In this document: positions 41,450 to 51,213 of the stretch, piece by piece
How positions within the stretch are numbered: position 1 is the stretch's first letter
Layout of the letters: each line of letters opens with the position of its first letter
Source: Chryseobacterium camelliae
GTDB lineage: Bacteria > Bacteroidota > Bacteroidia > Flavobacteriales > Weeksellaceae
Length of the DNA: 64,000 nucleotides
Assembly: GCF_030818575.1 (NCBI RefSeq)
Contig: NZ_JAUTAL010000001.1
Coordinates: forward strand, 2,232,001-2,296,000
Direction: 5' to 3'
Notes under the pieces: generated by a model
Database searches by the model: none
What the model saw: the letters and a program-made list of their open reading frames with translations, nothing else
Told to the model about the DNA's origin: nothing
Program-made: the position numbers and the translations under genes

Positions 41450-42349
41450 ATGCCAATGAATACTTTATACCGTGGTCCACAATGCGAATGGCTTGATGTG
41501 GAAGCACCTGTACAGGAAGACTTAGACCTCCTGCATGAAAAATACAACATCAATACCCTTCTTCTGGAAGACACGATGGATCCTAACCACCTGCCCAAAT
41601 ATGAGGAGGATGGAGATGTAAAATTCTTCCTTCTGCGCGAAAGCACGGAAATGGAACGGAAAAACCTGAATACCATCAGTGACATCAGTACAAAAATAGG
41701 AATCTTCATTGTAGGCAATACGCTGATTACGGTTCACAGGATGAAAACCAAAAGCATTACCGAAACGCGGCAACAGCTGGAAAAAACAAAGGAAGAAATC
41801 CGTCCTGCTCATATTGCCCTGATGATTGCCCTGATCATCATGAAAACTTTCGACGACGAGTCTATCAGCCTGATGGAAACCATGGACAATATTGAAAACG
41901 AGATTTTCCTTAAAAATACCAATCATACCAACCAGATCAGAAGGCTGTACAAGCTGAAACGTAAGTCGGGACTGAACTCCAGAGTCCTTACGGTTTCCAC
42001 GGACGCCATTGATAAATTCAGGCTGCTGGAACTCCAGATTTCAGAAGTGATCGATTTAAAAGACAAGCATAAGGATGTGGTTGCAGATTTTGAACACCTC
42101 AACATCCAGATTACCAATCTTATTTCTATGTTCCTGGCATTGTCTGATCAGAAAGCCAACCAAGTGATGAAAGTCCTGGCGGTTTATTCGGTATACTTCT
42201 TACCAATTACCTTTATTGCTGGGGTATACGGGATGAACTTCGATAATATGCCTGAACTCCACCACAAATACGGTTACTATTTTACGCTTGGGCTCATGGC
42301 GCTGATTGTGATCATCACCTTTATTTATGCCCGGCGGAAGCAATGGTAA
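41450..42349 (+). CDS. corA: CorA-family divalent cation transporter
   Basis: 299 residues. The N-terminal cytoplasmic domain is followed by a long helix (about 150-235) and two C-terminal membrane segments. YGMNFDNMPE (about 260-269) is the signature GMN loop between them, preceded by YSVYFLPITFIAGV and followed by YYFTLGLMALIVIITFIYA. Pentameric CorA channels carry Mg2+ or Co2+. The start is 75 bp from the divergent fabH start, so the promoters are adjacent. No Mg-sensing leader is obvious. Confidence 0.93.
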   Translation: MPMNTLYRGPQCEWLDVEAPVQEDLDLLHEKYNINTLLLEDTMDPNHLPKYEEDGDVKFFLLRESTEMERKNLNTISDISTKIGIFIVGNTLITVHRMKTKSITETRQQLEKTKEEIRPAHIALMIALIIMKTFDDESISLMETMDNIENEIFLKNTNHTNQIRRLYKLKRKSGLNSRVLTVSTDAIDKFRLLELQISEVIDLKDKHKDVVADFEHLNIQITNLISMFLALSDQKANQVMKVLAVYSVYFLPITFIAGVYGMNFDNMPELHHKYGYYFTLGLMALIVIITFIYARRKQW

Positions 42350-42431
42350 TTATGCGGCAGGACTTAATTTCTCATGGCACCGCGGCAGAAATCTTTTCAT
42401 ATTAACGTTCGCCACCTAACACCAAAAAACT

Positions 42432-44018
42432 ATGACTACCGAAGAACTTCAAACCATCCTTGACGGAAATATCCTTTCCAAAGCATCCAAAGAAAAACTG
42501 GCGGCACTGCATAGCGCCATTTCAGGCAAGGAATTTTCTGACATCCTGGATGCTGAAGGCCATCAATATGTAGAATTTGTGCAGGAAGGTGGTGGTGTAT
42601 GGGGAACAGCACTGGTAGGCTACCTGTACGGACTGGAAATTTTCGGGATCCGTTTCCTGAAAGTGGCAGGCACGAGCGCAGGAGCTATCAACACAATGCT
42701 TATCGCCGCATGCAGGACCAAAGCAGATATGAAAAGCGAAATCATCAGGGATATCCTGTTTAGCTGGAACTTTGCAGACTTCATGGACGGCCGGCCCTTT
42801 ATCAAAAGAACTGTCCGGGCCATGCTCAATAATAAACATTTCCTCACCATCAATGCTGTAATCGCAGCAGTGATTATGATTACCCTGATCAGTATTCCCT
42901 TTGCCCTGTCTTCGGAAACACCTTTAAAAGCCAAACTGCTGTTCCTGATTCCGCTGATTCCGGTTTTAATCGTTTCTCTGATTATCAAGATGCTTTACAA
43001 CAGCTTCAGAAAGCATAACAGCGGGTTGAATCCCGGTGATATTTTCCTGGATACAATCCGGAAAACCCTGGATGGGTTCGGCATTACAACTGTCGCTGAC
43101 CTGAACAGGAAATTCGTTCAGAAAGAATATGATCTTAATGTGAATTACCGGTACGGAAACGGGTATGAGTACTACAATATCGCCCTTCAAAATATTGAAA
43201 AAATTAAAAACAATAATCTGGAACATATCGACCAGACCCGGTACAGGATTTTTTATGAAAGCGCCGTAAATAATGATTACTATAAGAATAATCCTTTCTA
43301 TCAGCTGAAATCTGAATACATTGTAGTAACTACAGACATCAATGCCAAAATAAAGGTGGAACTTCCCACAATGGCCAACCTGTACTGGTCTGAGGAAGAG
43401 CTGAAACATATCAGCCCGGCAGAATTCGTACGTGCTTCCATGTCGGTCCCGTTCTTTTTTGAACCTTTCCAGAAGAGAATTATTAAGGATGATGATTCTG
43501 TAAAGTATGCCTGGAAATTCTGGATGAACACAAAACCGGAAGACATTTATCCTGTGGGGATTTTCATCGATGGCGGCAGCATTTCCAATTTCCCGATCGA
43601 CCTGTTCCATGCGGAGGAAGTTTTTTACCCGAGGATGCCCTTATTCGGCGTACAGCTCACCAGTGATTCCGATATCCTTTCTGAAAAAGGAAAAACCAGC
43701 GAACAGATTTTAAAGACTCCTTTTTCTTATGCCGGAAATATCATTGACACCCTACGAGGATTCAATGATAAATCGTTTCTTACCAAGCATACCTTTTATC
43801 ACCTGTTCAGCATTCAGACTGTAAATTGCGGCAAAAGCAGCTGGCTGAACTTCTTTATGAAGAGACCGGAAAAGGAGGAACTTTTTAACCGTGGCTTCCA
43901 GGCGGCCCTGGACTTTCTCAGCCAGTTTGACTGGGAGAAATACAAGTATGAGAGGATGATGCTGACCATGAAGGAAAAAAAGATCATGAAGGAAGCAGAT
44001 ACCCCAACCGTCGGATAA
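42432..44018 (+). CDS. Patatin-like phospholipase
   Basis: 528 residues. The oxyanion hole is VQEGGGVWGTALVGYL (about 54-69). The nucleophile elbow is VAGTSAGAINTML (Ser near 82). The catalytic Asp lies in IFIDGGSISNFPIDLF (about 379-394). Two hydrophobic segments (INAVIAAVIMITLISIPFAL and LLFLIPLIPVLIVSLII, about 138-180) interrupt the domain, so it is probably membrane-attached. The Ser-Asp dyad would hydrolyse acyl esters of lipids. It follows corA by 82 bp on the same strand. Confidence 0.9.
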   Translation: MTTEELQTILDGNILSKASKEKLAALHSAISGKEFSDILDAEGHQYVEFVQEGGGVWGTALVGYLYGLEIFGIRFLKVAGTSAGAINTMLIAACRTKADMKSEIIRDILFSWNFADFMDGRPFIKRTVRAMLNNKHFLTINAVIAAVIMITLISIPFALSSETPLKAKLLFLIPLIPVLIVSLIIKMLYNSFRKHNSGLNPGDIFLDTIRKTLDGFGITTVADLNRKFVQKEYDLNVNYRYGNGYEYYNIALQNIEKIKNNNLEHIDQTRYRIFYESAVNNDYYKNNPFYQLKSEYIVVTTDINAKIKVELPTMANLYWSEEELKHISPAEFVRASMSVPFFFEPFQKRIIKDDDSVKYAWKFWMNTKPEDIYPVGIFIDGGSISNFPIDLFHAEEVFYPRMPLFGVQLTSDSDILSEKGKTSEQILKTPFSYAGNIIDTLRGFNDKSFLTKHTFYHLFSIQTVNCGKSSWLNFFMKRPEKEELFNRGFQAALDFLSQFDWEKYKYERMMLTMKEKKIMKEADTPTVG

Positions 44019-44025
44019 TGGCTGA

Positions 44026-44433
44026 ATGGCAAAGAGTTCGTATATTGACTATAAATTTCACCTTATGATCAGTAAGCCCGATTTAAGAACTCCCTTATCT
44101 ATAGCTAATAATGAATCGAGTACTCCGGCAGAGCATTTCCAGAATCAGGTCCTGCGACCGGTCCTGAAACTTCAGAACGATCTTTATCTGAGATTGTTTT
44201 CAAGCTATGCCTCCCGGCAGATACCAGCATTCAGCTCCCTGACTACAGAACAAAAACACCATCTGATTGAAAAAAGCCTGCAGAAAGATACGGTACTGAA
44301 AAACACACTAATCGGAGTCAGTATCGGCATGCTGACAGAGCAGGAACTGGAAAGTTATATTTCGGACAGCAAAACATTCAACAAAAGAATAATTGCTATG
44401 GTAACAGAAAGGATCAAAAGCCAGGTAAAATAA
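44026..44433 (+). CDS. Conserved hypothetical protein
   Basis: 135 residues, or 122 from MISKPDLRTPLSIANN. It has no domain I recognise. It is helical with FQNQVLRPVLKLQNDLYLRL, then SLTTEQKHHLIEKSLQKDTV and IGVSIGMLTEQELESYI, and no signal peptide or cysteine pair. It follows the patatin gene by 7 bp on the same strand and is probably co-transcribed. It converges on tag with a 57-bp gap. Confidence 0.65.
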   Translation: MAKSSYIDYKFHLMISKPDLRTPLSIANNESSTPAEHFQNQVLRPVLKLQNDLYLRLFSSYASRQIPAFSSLTTEQKHHLIEKSLQKDTVLKNTLIGVSIGMLTEQELESYISDSKTFNKRIIAMVTERIKSQVK

Positions 44434-44490
44434 GGTGATCAGGATTCGCACTTGCATTGATTACCAAAGTCTTCAAAATACTTATAAGCA

Positions 44491-45042
44491 CTATATTTCC
44501 GCCCATTTAGGCTTCTGCTTCAAAACATCATGATAAACCGGGCAGCTTTCATCATGGCAGCCTTTCAGGTATCCGGTGCTCATCAAAAACTCGTTGACGA
44601 TTTCCCCTCCGGTGAATTTAAAGGTCTTTTTGAACAGCTTCATCCATTCCGGCAGCGTTTTAGGGTGGTGATGGTCCAGCCACTTCCCGAAGGAACCGAA
44701 TTTTTCCTGTAATGCCAAAATAGTTTTGGCGTTTTCAATAGCCGCATTCACTTTCAGTCTGTTCCTGATAATGCCCGGATCGGAAAGCAGCCGTTCACGG
44801 TCTGCCTCCTCATACGCAGCTACCTTTTGAATATCAAAATTGTGATACGCTTCCCTGAATCCTTCCTCTTTTTTTAAGATTGTTTCCCAGCTCAGTCCGG
44901 CCTGGTTGATTTCCATGACGAGCCTTCCGAACAATTCATTATCATCATGAATCGGGAACCCGTAGTGATAATCGTGGTACTTTTTATGAAGTGCTTTCCT
45001 GCTTTCAGGCTGCATATTTTCTATGGCTGAACAATAACTCAT
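44491..45042 (-). CDS. tag: DNA-3-methyladenine glycosylase I
   Basis: 183 residues, the usual Tag length. HDYHYGFPIHDDNELFGRLV corresponds to the conserved active-site start. INQAGLSWETILKKEEGFRE is the Tag signature. The zinc ligands of the TAG fold are present: Cys in SYCSAIENMQ, His in HDYHYG, and the H-x3-C pair in CHDESCPVYHDV. It excises 3-methyladenine from alkylated DNA. It stands alone, with repeat block 4 upstream. Confidence 0.94.
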   Translation of the reverse strand: MSYCSAIENMQPESRKALHKKYHDYHYGFPIHDDNELFGRLVMEINQAGLSWETILKKEEGFREAYHNFDIQKVAAYEEADRERLLSDPGIIRNRLKVNAAIENAKTILALQEKFGSFGKWLDHHHPKTLPEWMKLFKKTFKFTGGEIVNEFLMSTGYLKGCHDESCPVYHDVLKQKPKWAEI

Positions 45043-45109
45043 TTGTAACTATTAATTTGAAACAAAGATAAGATGAGTTTGTGACAACTATCAGTCAGTA
45101 GGATAATTT

Positions 45110-45918
45110 AATGTAGATTTTTAAAAACTTCTTTGTTCTTCTGTTTTCAAAGCTGGATTCTTAAGATTCTCATGTGTCAAAAACTTTTGTGACTTTTATA
45201 GTTTTTAATTTCTCTTGGATCAGCAGATTATTTTTTTCCCAAGTGGATCACACCACTTTAATCGTTATTAAAAACCACCCCGTCAAAAATTCTCTGAATT
45301 TTCGCCACTCCTCCGAGGGGAGGGGAATTTTGCAGATGGTATTCCTCAATCTGCGGAGATTTTACGTACACATAAAAACCATAGGTTTTTAAAACCTTAT
45401 GTGTTCTTCTGTTTTCAAAGCTGGATTCTTAAGATTCTAATGTGTCAAAAAAACTTTTGTGACTTTTGTGGTTTTTTAAACTCTCGTGGATTACCAGATT
45501 ATTTTCCCAAGTGGATCACAACACCTTAATCGTTATTAAAAACCACCCCGTCAAAAATTCTCTGAATTTTTGACGCCCCTCCGAGGGAGGGGAATTTTGC
45601 AGCTGGTATTTCCGCAAGTTGCAAAGATTTTACGTACACATAAAAACCATAGGTTTTTAAAACCTTATGTGTTCTTCTGTTTTCAAAGCTGGATTCTTAA
45701 GATTCTTATGTGTCAAAAAAACTTTTGTGACTTTTGTGGTTTTTTAATTTCTCGTAGATTAGCAGATTATTTTTCCTAAGTGGATCACACCACTTTAATC
45801 GTTATTAAAAACCACCCCGTCAAAATTTCTCTGAATTTTCGCCACCCCTCCGAGGGAGGGGAATTTTGCAGTTGGTATTTCTGCAAGCTGCGGAGATTTT
45901 ACGTGCACATAAAAACTG
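45110..45918 (-). repeat. Dispersed structured repeat, block 4 (inverted)
   Basis: Three long copies in the inverted orientation, each with GTGTCAAAAAAACTTTTGTG-type, GGATCACACCACTTTAATC and CACCCCGTCAAAAATTCTC segments followed by a GGAGGGG hairpin. It fills most of the 45043-46002 gap. Apparent reading frames in it mirror those in the other blocks and are not genes. Confidence 0.85.
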
Positions 45919-46002
45919 TACAATTTATATCTGCTTCATTCAAAATTACCTGAATACTTCTTTTTGGCCTGCCGGTTCATGAAGCGGCACATATTATTGA
46001 CT

Positions 46003-46533
46003 TTATAATTTTTCAATATACTTCAGATACAGAGGAATGCTTGCTTCAATATGTTCTGATGAAGGGTTTTGTTCCAGACCATAATATACGAATGGCTCGC
46101 GGTAATCGGCTTTCACGTATTCAAAAGTCAGTTCAAAGGGTCTTAGCAGTTCTTTCATTGTATATTTATACTTGCCTGCAGCACTGAAATCCTCGTCATC
46201 AATCCCGGCTGATATAGCTAAAGCGATTTTCTTTCCTTGCATTTTAAAGCCACTCCTGCTTCCGAAGGCCCAGCCATATAAAAGTACTTCGTCAAACCAT
46301 TTTTTCAGGAATGGCGGACTGCTGAACCAATATAACGGAAACTGAAATATGATTCTATCATAGGCTTCAATTAATTTCTGTTCTTTTTCAACATTAAACT
46401 TTCCGTCCGGATAGGCTTTGTATAATTCATATACTGTATATTTCTCCGGAAACTGATTCAATACTTCAACCCACCTTTTATTAATAACAGAAATCTCCAT
46501 AGTTGGATGGATAACGATGATCAATGTTTTCAT
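46003..46533 (-). CDS. Flavodoxin-fold NAD(P)H-dependent oxidoreductase
   Basis: 176 residues of the Kef-ancillary/MdaB group. MKTLIIVIHPTMEISVINKR opens the fold, and IIFQFPLYWFSSPPFLKKWF with DEVLLYGWAFG (about 73-100) is the signature FMN-binding and dimer segment. It should reduce quinones or nitro-compounds with NAD(P)H. It lies divergent to an HxlR-type regulator, a very common pairing, with an 11-bp inverted repeat between them (46568-46578 and 46611-46621). Confidence 0.92.
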   Translation of the reverse strand: MKTLIIVIHPTMEISVINKRWVEVLNQFPEKYTVYELYKAYPDGKFNVEKEQKLIEAYDRIIFQFPLYWFSSPPFLKKWFDEVLLYGWAFGSRSGFKMQGKKIALAISAGIDDEDFSAAGKYKYTMKELLRPFELTFEYVKADYREPFVYYGLEQNPSSEHIEASIPLYLKYIEKL

Positions 46534-46567
46534 ATTCTAAATTTCTATTTCAAAAATAATAGATGTA

Positions 46568-46621
46568 ACTTACATTTTCAACATAGGCAACCCATTGTAC
46601 GGTACTATAAAAAATGTAAGT
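46568..46621. promoter_or_regulatory. Putative HxlR operator half-sites
   Basis: ACTTACATTTT (46568-46578) and AAAATGTAAGT (46611-46621) are perfect inverted repeats 32 bp apart, one at each divergent promoter. The second ends directly before the HxlR start codon, suggesting autorepression. Confidence 0.6.
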
Positions 46622-46622
46622 A

Positions 46623-46994
46623 ATGACTAAAATAAAAGAGACATCAACAAATTTTGCCAATAAGAAAGCCCTTACAGAAGAGTGTCCTGAACTTTATGCA
46701 TCAATGCTCATTGGCGGACAGTGGTCGCTTGCTATATGCTGCTATCTTATTAACGGAAAACTGAGGTTTGGGGAACTGAGAAAGAGTCTGGGGAACATTA
46801 CCGAACGGATGCTTACGCTTCAGCTGAGAAGGCTGGAGGAAGATAAAATTGTCACAAGAACCGTTTACGCGGAAGTTCCTCCCAGAGTTGAATATGAACT
46901 GACGGAAATCGGCTATCAATTAAAACCCGTAATAGAAGAACTGGACAAATGGGGAACGATGCATAAGGCCAGTCTTAAGGACTCGTCCATGTAA
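46623..46994 (+). CDS. HxlR-family transcriptional regulator
   Basis: 123 residues with a winged helix: GGQWSLAICCYLINGKLRFG, then ELRKSLGNITERMLTLQLRR and LEEDKIVTRTVYAEVPPRVE, EYELTEIGYQLKPVI, the standard HxlR order. CPELYASMLIGGQWSL includes the cysteine (near 20) used in thiol-sensing members. It probably senses an electrophile or quinone and controls the divergent oxidoreductase. A terminator follows within 5 bp of the stop. Confidence 0.93.
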   Translation: MTKIKETSTNFANKKALTEECPELYASMLIGGQWSLAICCYLINGKLRFGELRKSLGNITERMLTLQLRRLEEDKIVTRTVYAEVPPRVEYELTEIGYQLKPVIEELDKWGTMHKASLKDSSM

Positions 46995-46998
46995 ACAA

Positions 46999-47026
46999 AA
47001 ACCTCCGAAAGATGTATCGGAGGTTT
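46999..47026 (+). terminator. Terminator between hxlR and the efflux operon
   Basis: AAACCTCCGA and TCGGAGGTTT form a 10-bp stem with an 8-nt loop. It is symmetrical and probably serves both convergent genes. Confidence 0.85.
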
Positions 47027-47045
47027 ATTATAAGGTTACATAAAG

Positions 47046-48620
47046 TTAATGTACGTTGCTGAGATCTATTTTTTCTTTGCTTTTCCTTTCCTTAATAAAT
47101 AGGATGAACGGGATACAGATCAGGAATACCAATCCCAGATACAGAAACACGTCCATATAGGAAAGTACGGTAGCCTGTTTGGTTACAGAGAGATCCATCA
47201 TCTTATATGCTGCATTCATGGCCGCATCCGGCGTCATCCCTTTCGCGATAAAGCTTGCTTTCAATCCGTTCAGACGTTGCTGCACATCAAAACTGTTTTC
47301 ATCCAGATGGGAAATCAGGTTGACCCTGTGTTTCTGGCTTTCATTGGCAATGAACGTGGTGATTGCCGCAATCCCGAAGGAACCTCCCAACTGCCTCATC
47401 ATTCCGGTAAAAGCAGCTCCCTGACCGATTTCCTGCCCCTTCAGCGTACTCAGTGAAAGTGAGGTAATCGGGATAAACAATAACCCTAATCCGGCTCCTC
47501 TTACGATCAGCATCCAGAAGAAAGCATCCTTCCCGGTATCCGGGGTAAGGATTTTATATCCCCAGAAACTGTAAATGAAGAATATGAAAAAGCCGAGGGC
47601 TACCAGGATCTGCTGTTTGGCCCCTTTGGTGAGGAGCTTTCCAATAATCGGCATCATGAAAGCGGTAGTCAGTGCCGCCGGGATCATCAATGCACCCGAT
47701 TGGAGGGCTGTCCAGCCCAGAATACTCTGGGTATAAAGCGGAACAACAAAGGTGGAACCATACAGCCCGAATCCGAGCACAAAAGACATTATAGTACCGA
47801 TCCGGAGGTTCCCGTTTTTGAGCACCCTCAGTTCCACAATAGGATATTTAAAAGTAAGCTCCCTCCAGAGGAAGAGAATAAATCCTATGACTGCAGTTGC
47901 AGTAAAGGTTATGATCATGCCGCTCTCAAACCAGTCTTCTTCATGTCCTCTTTCCAGGATAAACTGCAAAGAGCCTACGGTAACTGCCAGTAAAGCAATC
48001 CCGATCCAGTCTACATCCGATATTCTACGTTTTTCTGCATATTTCGGGCTTCTTACAAACTGAAGCGTCATCAAGGTAGCTGCAATCCCGATTGGAATAT
48101 TGATATAGAAAATATACGGCCAGCTGTAGTTATCTACGATATACCCTCCTAACGGCGGGCCCAATGTAGGGCCGATAATTACTCCCAGCCCATAAATGGC
48201 CTGCGCCATACTTCTTTTCTCAATCGGGTAAGATTCCGTAATGATCGTCTGTGAAGTTACCAGGAGTGCTCCTCCTCCTATCCCCTGCATCAGCCTGAAG
48301 AACACGAGCTCCCAGATGTTGGTTGCATTTCCGCAGAGAAATGAGAAGACGGTAAAGATGATAATGGACGCTGCAAAGTAGTTCCTTCTCCCAAACTGCT
48401 GTGACAGCCAGCTGGTCATCGGCACAATGATTACGTTACCGATAGCGTAGGCGGTAATAACCCATCCCACTTCGGAAAGCGTAGCTCCAAGATTCCCTTT
48501 CATCTCGTTGAGCGCCACATTCACAATGGTAGAGTCTACAATTTCAAGCAAAGCACACAGAATAGCGGTAATCGTGATGATCACCCTCCGGGCTCCGTAT
48601 TCTACTAATGAATCCTGCAT
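47046..48620 (-). CDS. emrB: DHA2-family drug efflux transporter (EmrB-like)
   Basis: 524 residues from MQDSLVEYGARRVIITITAI (ATG at 48620), with 14 predicted membrane segments. The MFS signatures are LEIVDSTIVNVALNEM in the first segment (DHA2 motif D1), SWLSQQFGRRNYF (motif A) and GPTLGPPLGGYIVDNYSW (motif C). It is the inner-membrane pump of a tripartite system, with the HlyD-like adaptor encoded just upstream and a broken TolC-like gene before that. An upstream in-frame ATG (48686) would add an unneeded hydrophobic tail. Confidence 0.93.
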   Translation of the reverse strand: MQDSLVEYGARRVIITITAILCALLEIVDSTIVNVALNEMKGNLGATLSEVGWVITAYAIGNVIIVPMTSWLSQQFGRRNYFAASIIIFTVFSFLCGNATNIWELVFFRLMQGIGGGALLVTSQTIITESYPIEKRSMAQAIYGLGVIIGPTLGPPLGGYIVDNYSWPYIFYINIPIGIAATLMTLQFVRSPKYAEKRRISDVDWIGIALLAVTVGSLQFILERGHEEDWFESGMIITFTATAVIGFILFLWRELTFKYPIVELRVLKNGNLRIGTIMSFVLGFGLYGSTFVVPLYTQSILGWTALQSGALMIPAALTTAFMMPIIGKLLTKGAKQQILVALGFFIFFIYSFWGYKILTPDTGKDAFFWMLIVRGAGLGLLFIPITSLSLSTLKGQEIGQGAAFTGMMRQLGGSFGIAAITTFIANESQKHRVNLISHLDENSFDVQQRLNGLKASFIAKGMTPDAAMNAAYKMMDLSVTKQATVLSYMDVFLYLGLVFLICIPFILFIKERKSKEKIDLSNVH

Positions 48621-48773
48621 AATTTTATACGATGTATTTTTTTTGGCAATGTAAAGTATAACAATGTACAATGTATTTATAATCATCTATTCCTATCAAT
48701 ACTGCTGTAAGCGCAGGATAAGGAATGAGCCGGTCATGAATACATAAATACTTTATTACATCAATACATCATA

Positions 48774-49877
48774 CTATTTAAGGGAAACCTCCACTTTCAC
48801 GTTCATCCCGGTTCTCAGCCTTTTAGCAATGTTCTTGTCAAGGTTCACGAAATCAATCTTCACAGGAAGCCTTTGCACCACTTTGACGAAGTTACCACTG
48901 GCATTATCGGGAGGGAGAATAGAGAACGTAGCTCCTGTTGCAGGTGAGAATGAGCTTACTACTCCTTCAAATTCCTGATCAGGGAAAGCATCAATTTCTA
49001 TCTTCACCTTCTGTCCTTCTACCATTTTATCAACTTGGGTTTCTTTAAAGTTGGCCACTACCCACTTCTGGTCATTTTTAACCAAAGCAAAAAGTTGTGC
49101 TCCGGCTTGTAGATATTGTCCGGCCTGGATAGGAACTTTTCCGACATAGCCGTCTTCAGGAGCCAGGATAACGGTATATGAGAGGTTTAACTTAGCATTC
49201 TCCACATCTACTTCACGTTGTTTAGCTACCGAACCTGCTACGCTGATTTGTTGTGAGCTGGCTGCCGTCTGGGAAGAGGCGATATTGGTCTGCTGTGCGA
49301 TCTGGTTTCTCTGGTCAATTAAAACCTGCAGCTGTCTGTCGGCGGTCTGTTTTGCCGCTAAAGCCTGCTCATACTGCTGCTCGGTGATAGAATGGTCTTT
49401 TACAAGGTTGGCATATCTCTTAAGATCCTGAGTGGTTTTCCAAACATTGACTTTAGCAGCTTCAATTTGTGCATTGGCTGTAGTTACCGCTGCCTGTGAA
49501 GAACCTATGTTCTTGGAAGTTGCTGTAGTGGAAGCTTGGGCATTGGAGATATTGCTTTTTGCGGTTGACAGTGCTGCCTCAGCCTGCTCAAGCGCCATTT
49601 TCTGATCCCTATTGTCCAAGATCACTAAAGTATCCCCTTTTTTTACAAACTGGTTATCTTTCACCTTCACTTCCGTTACATAACCCGATATCTTAGAAAT
49701 TACCGGCGCCATATTGGAAGTGATCTGTGCATCATCCGTTTCTTCATGAGACTGTCTATAAGTGTAGGTATTATACCCGTAAATTCCTCCTCCGATTAAA
49801 ACAACCGCCAGGATAATAGGGAAAACCAGACTTTTTTTCTTTTTTGGTTCCGCTGATGGTGTAGTATTATTTTCCAT
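48774..49877 (-). CDS. emrA: HlyD/EmrA-family membrane fusion protein
   Basis: 367 residues. A cytoplasmic stretch and one membrane segment (VFPIILAVVLIGGGIYGY) are followed by the biotinyl-lipoyl-like half (SGYVTEVKVKDNQFVKKGDT), a long coiled-coil hairpin with many Ala, Gln and Ser (about 90-215), the second half-motif (LSYTVILAPEDGYVGKVPIQ) and a beta-barrel. It bridges the EmrB-like pump and the outer-membrane channel. It is in the same operon as emrB and tolC. It looks intact even though the channel gene is not. Confidence 0.92.
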   Translation of the reverse strand: MENNTTPSAEPKKKKSLVFPIILAVVLIGGGIYGYNTYTYRQSHEETDDAQITSNMAPVISKISGYVTEVKVKDNQFVKKGDTLVILDNRDQKMALEQAEAALSTAKSNISNAQASTTATSKNIGSSQAAVTTANAQIEAAKVNVWKTTQDLKRYANLVKDHSITEQQYEQALAAKQTADRQLQVLIDQRNQIAQQTNIASSQTAASSQQISVAGSVAKQREVDVENAKLNLSYTVILAPEDGYVGKVPIQAGQYLQAGAQLFALVKNDQKWVVANFKETQVDKMVEGQKVKIEIDAFPDQEFEGVVSSFSPATGATFSILPPDNASGNFVKVVQRLPVKIDFVNLDKNIAKRLRTGMNVKVEVSLK

Positions 49878-49900
49878 TGTTGAATATCGTTCTTGATTTT

Positions 49901-51213
49901 TTATTTATTTGTTAAAGTTCCTGTTGTCTGTAATAGTTTTCTGTAGGCCAGCGCTGCATCTGCTTTTGCATTGATCACCCCTACATTGGCCGCGATCTGT
50001 GCTGCGTCTGCATCCAATAGTTCTGTCATAGTGGCAAGGCCGTTGTCATATTTGTTTTTGGTAATCCTGTAATTCTCATTGGCCTGCTCAGCAGATTTCT
50101 CGAAGACAGCAATTCTCTTTTTGGAATAATCTGTATTCTGGTATTCTCTGTTAACATCAAGCTTAATGTTATCATTGAGCAGTTCATTGGTTGCTGCCAG
50201 CTGCATTTCACGGGCTTTAGACTGTTTTAATGATGAGTTTTCTTTCCAGATATTAGACAGGTTATATGAAATTCCCACGCCCACGTTCACTGCGTTGTAA
50301 ATGGTCAGAAACTTAGGTATATCTGCCGCCACATAACCTCCTGTAAAGGCGATGGAAGGAAGATTCTCTGCTTTTGCGGATTTTGTTCCGAGCGCAGCAG
50401 CCTGTCTCTGTTTTTCCAGGGCCTGAAGATCTTTACGGTTTTCCCTTGCGGTATTGATATAATATTCTACCGGCTTAATATCTTCGCCTTCTCTCGATAT
50501 AGTTCTGGTCTACTTCTATTTCGGTAGTTTCCGGAATCCCTAACAACAGGTCCATATTGATATTGGCAATATTATAGTTGTTTTTGGCTTCCAGCAGCTG
50601 GAGCTCGATGTTGGACGTCTGAAGATTGGCTTTCAAACGGTCATTTCTCGCAATGACACCATTGTTTTCAAGCTTAAGGAAAGTCTCATCCCTTTGCTGT
50701 GATGCAGTAAGGTTTTCTTCCAGTACCTTTATCGCCTGGTTGGCTTTGAAAAGGTTATTGTAAGCCTCGGCAACATTATAAGCGATAGCTGTTTTATCAC
50801 TTTCGGTGTTGAGCTTGGAAGCTTCTACAAGGTATTTTGCAGATTCAATCCCATATTTTATTCTTCCACCGCTGTAGATCGGAATACTAAGGTTAGCCGA
50901 CCCGTAGGCAACCTGATGGACTTCAGGACCACCTCCGGCAACACCCGGTAGTTTAATGTTGATATTGGGTTTCAGAGGGAGGTACATATAACTTTCCGGA
51001 TACTTTCAGTTCCGGTAACTGCCTGTTTTTAGCTTCCAGAAGATCTGCCGTAGCCTCTTCGATTTTTGCAGCATCGATTTTCAGGTTTTTGCTGTTCTGT
51101 ATACCCAATCGGACAGCTTCGTCAAGGGTAAGGGTTCTTTTCTCCTGAGCATTTGTGTTTGCGACGCCCACAAACAGGGCCAGTGCAATAACGGAGTTAT
51201 TTATTTTCTTCAT
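49901..51213 (-). pseudogene. TolC-like outer-membrane efflux protein, two frameshifts
   Basis: The gene reads in three pieces. The N-terminal piece (51213-50953) has a signal peptide and LTLDEAVRLGIQNSKNLKID. The middle piece (50987-50475) includes SIPIYSGGRIKYGIESAKYL and AEAYNNLFKANQAI. The last piece (about 50495-49901) continues EGEDIKPVEYYINTARENRK and ends LQTTGTLTNK. An extra A in the GGAAAGTT run near 50988 moves VSG-SYMYLPL out of frame, and a second indel lies in the GAGAGA run near 50494. With both corrected the protein is a normal outer-membrane factor. It is either a real pseudogene or contains base-call errors. Confidence 0.85.
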
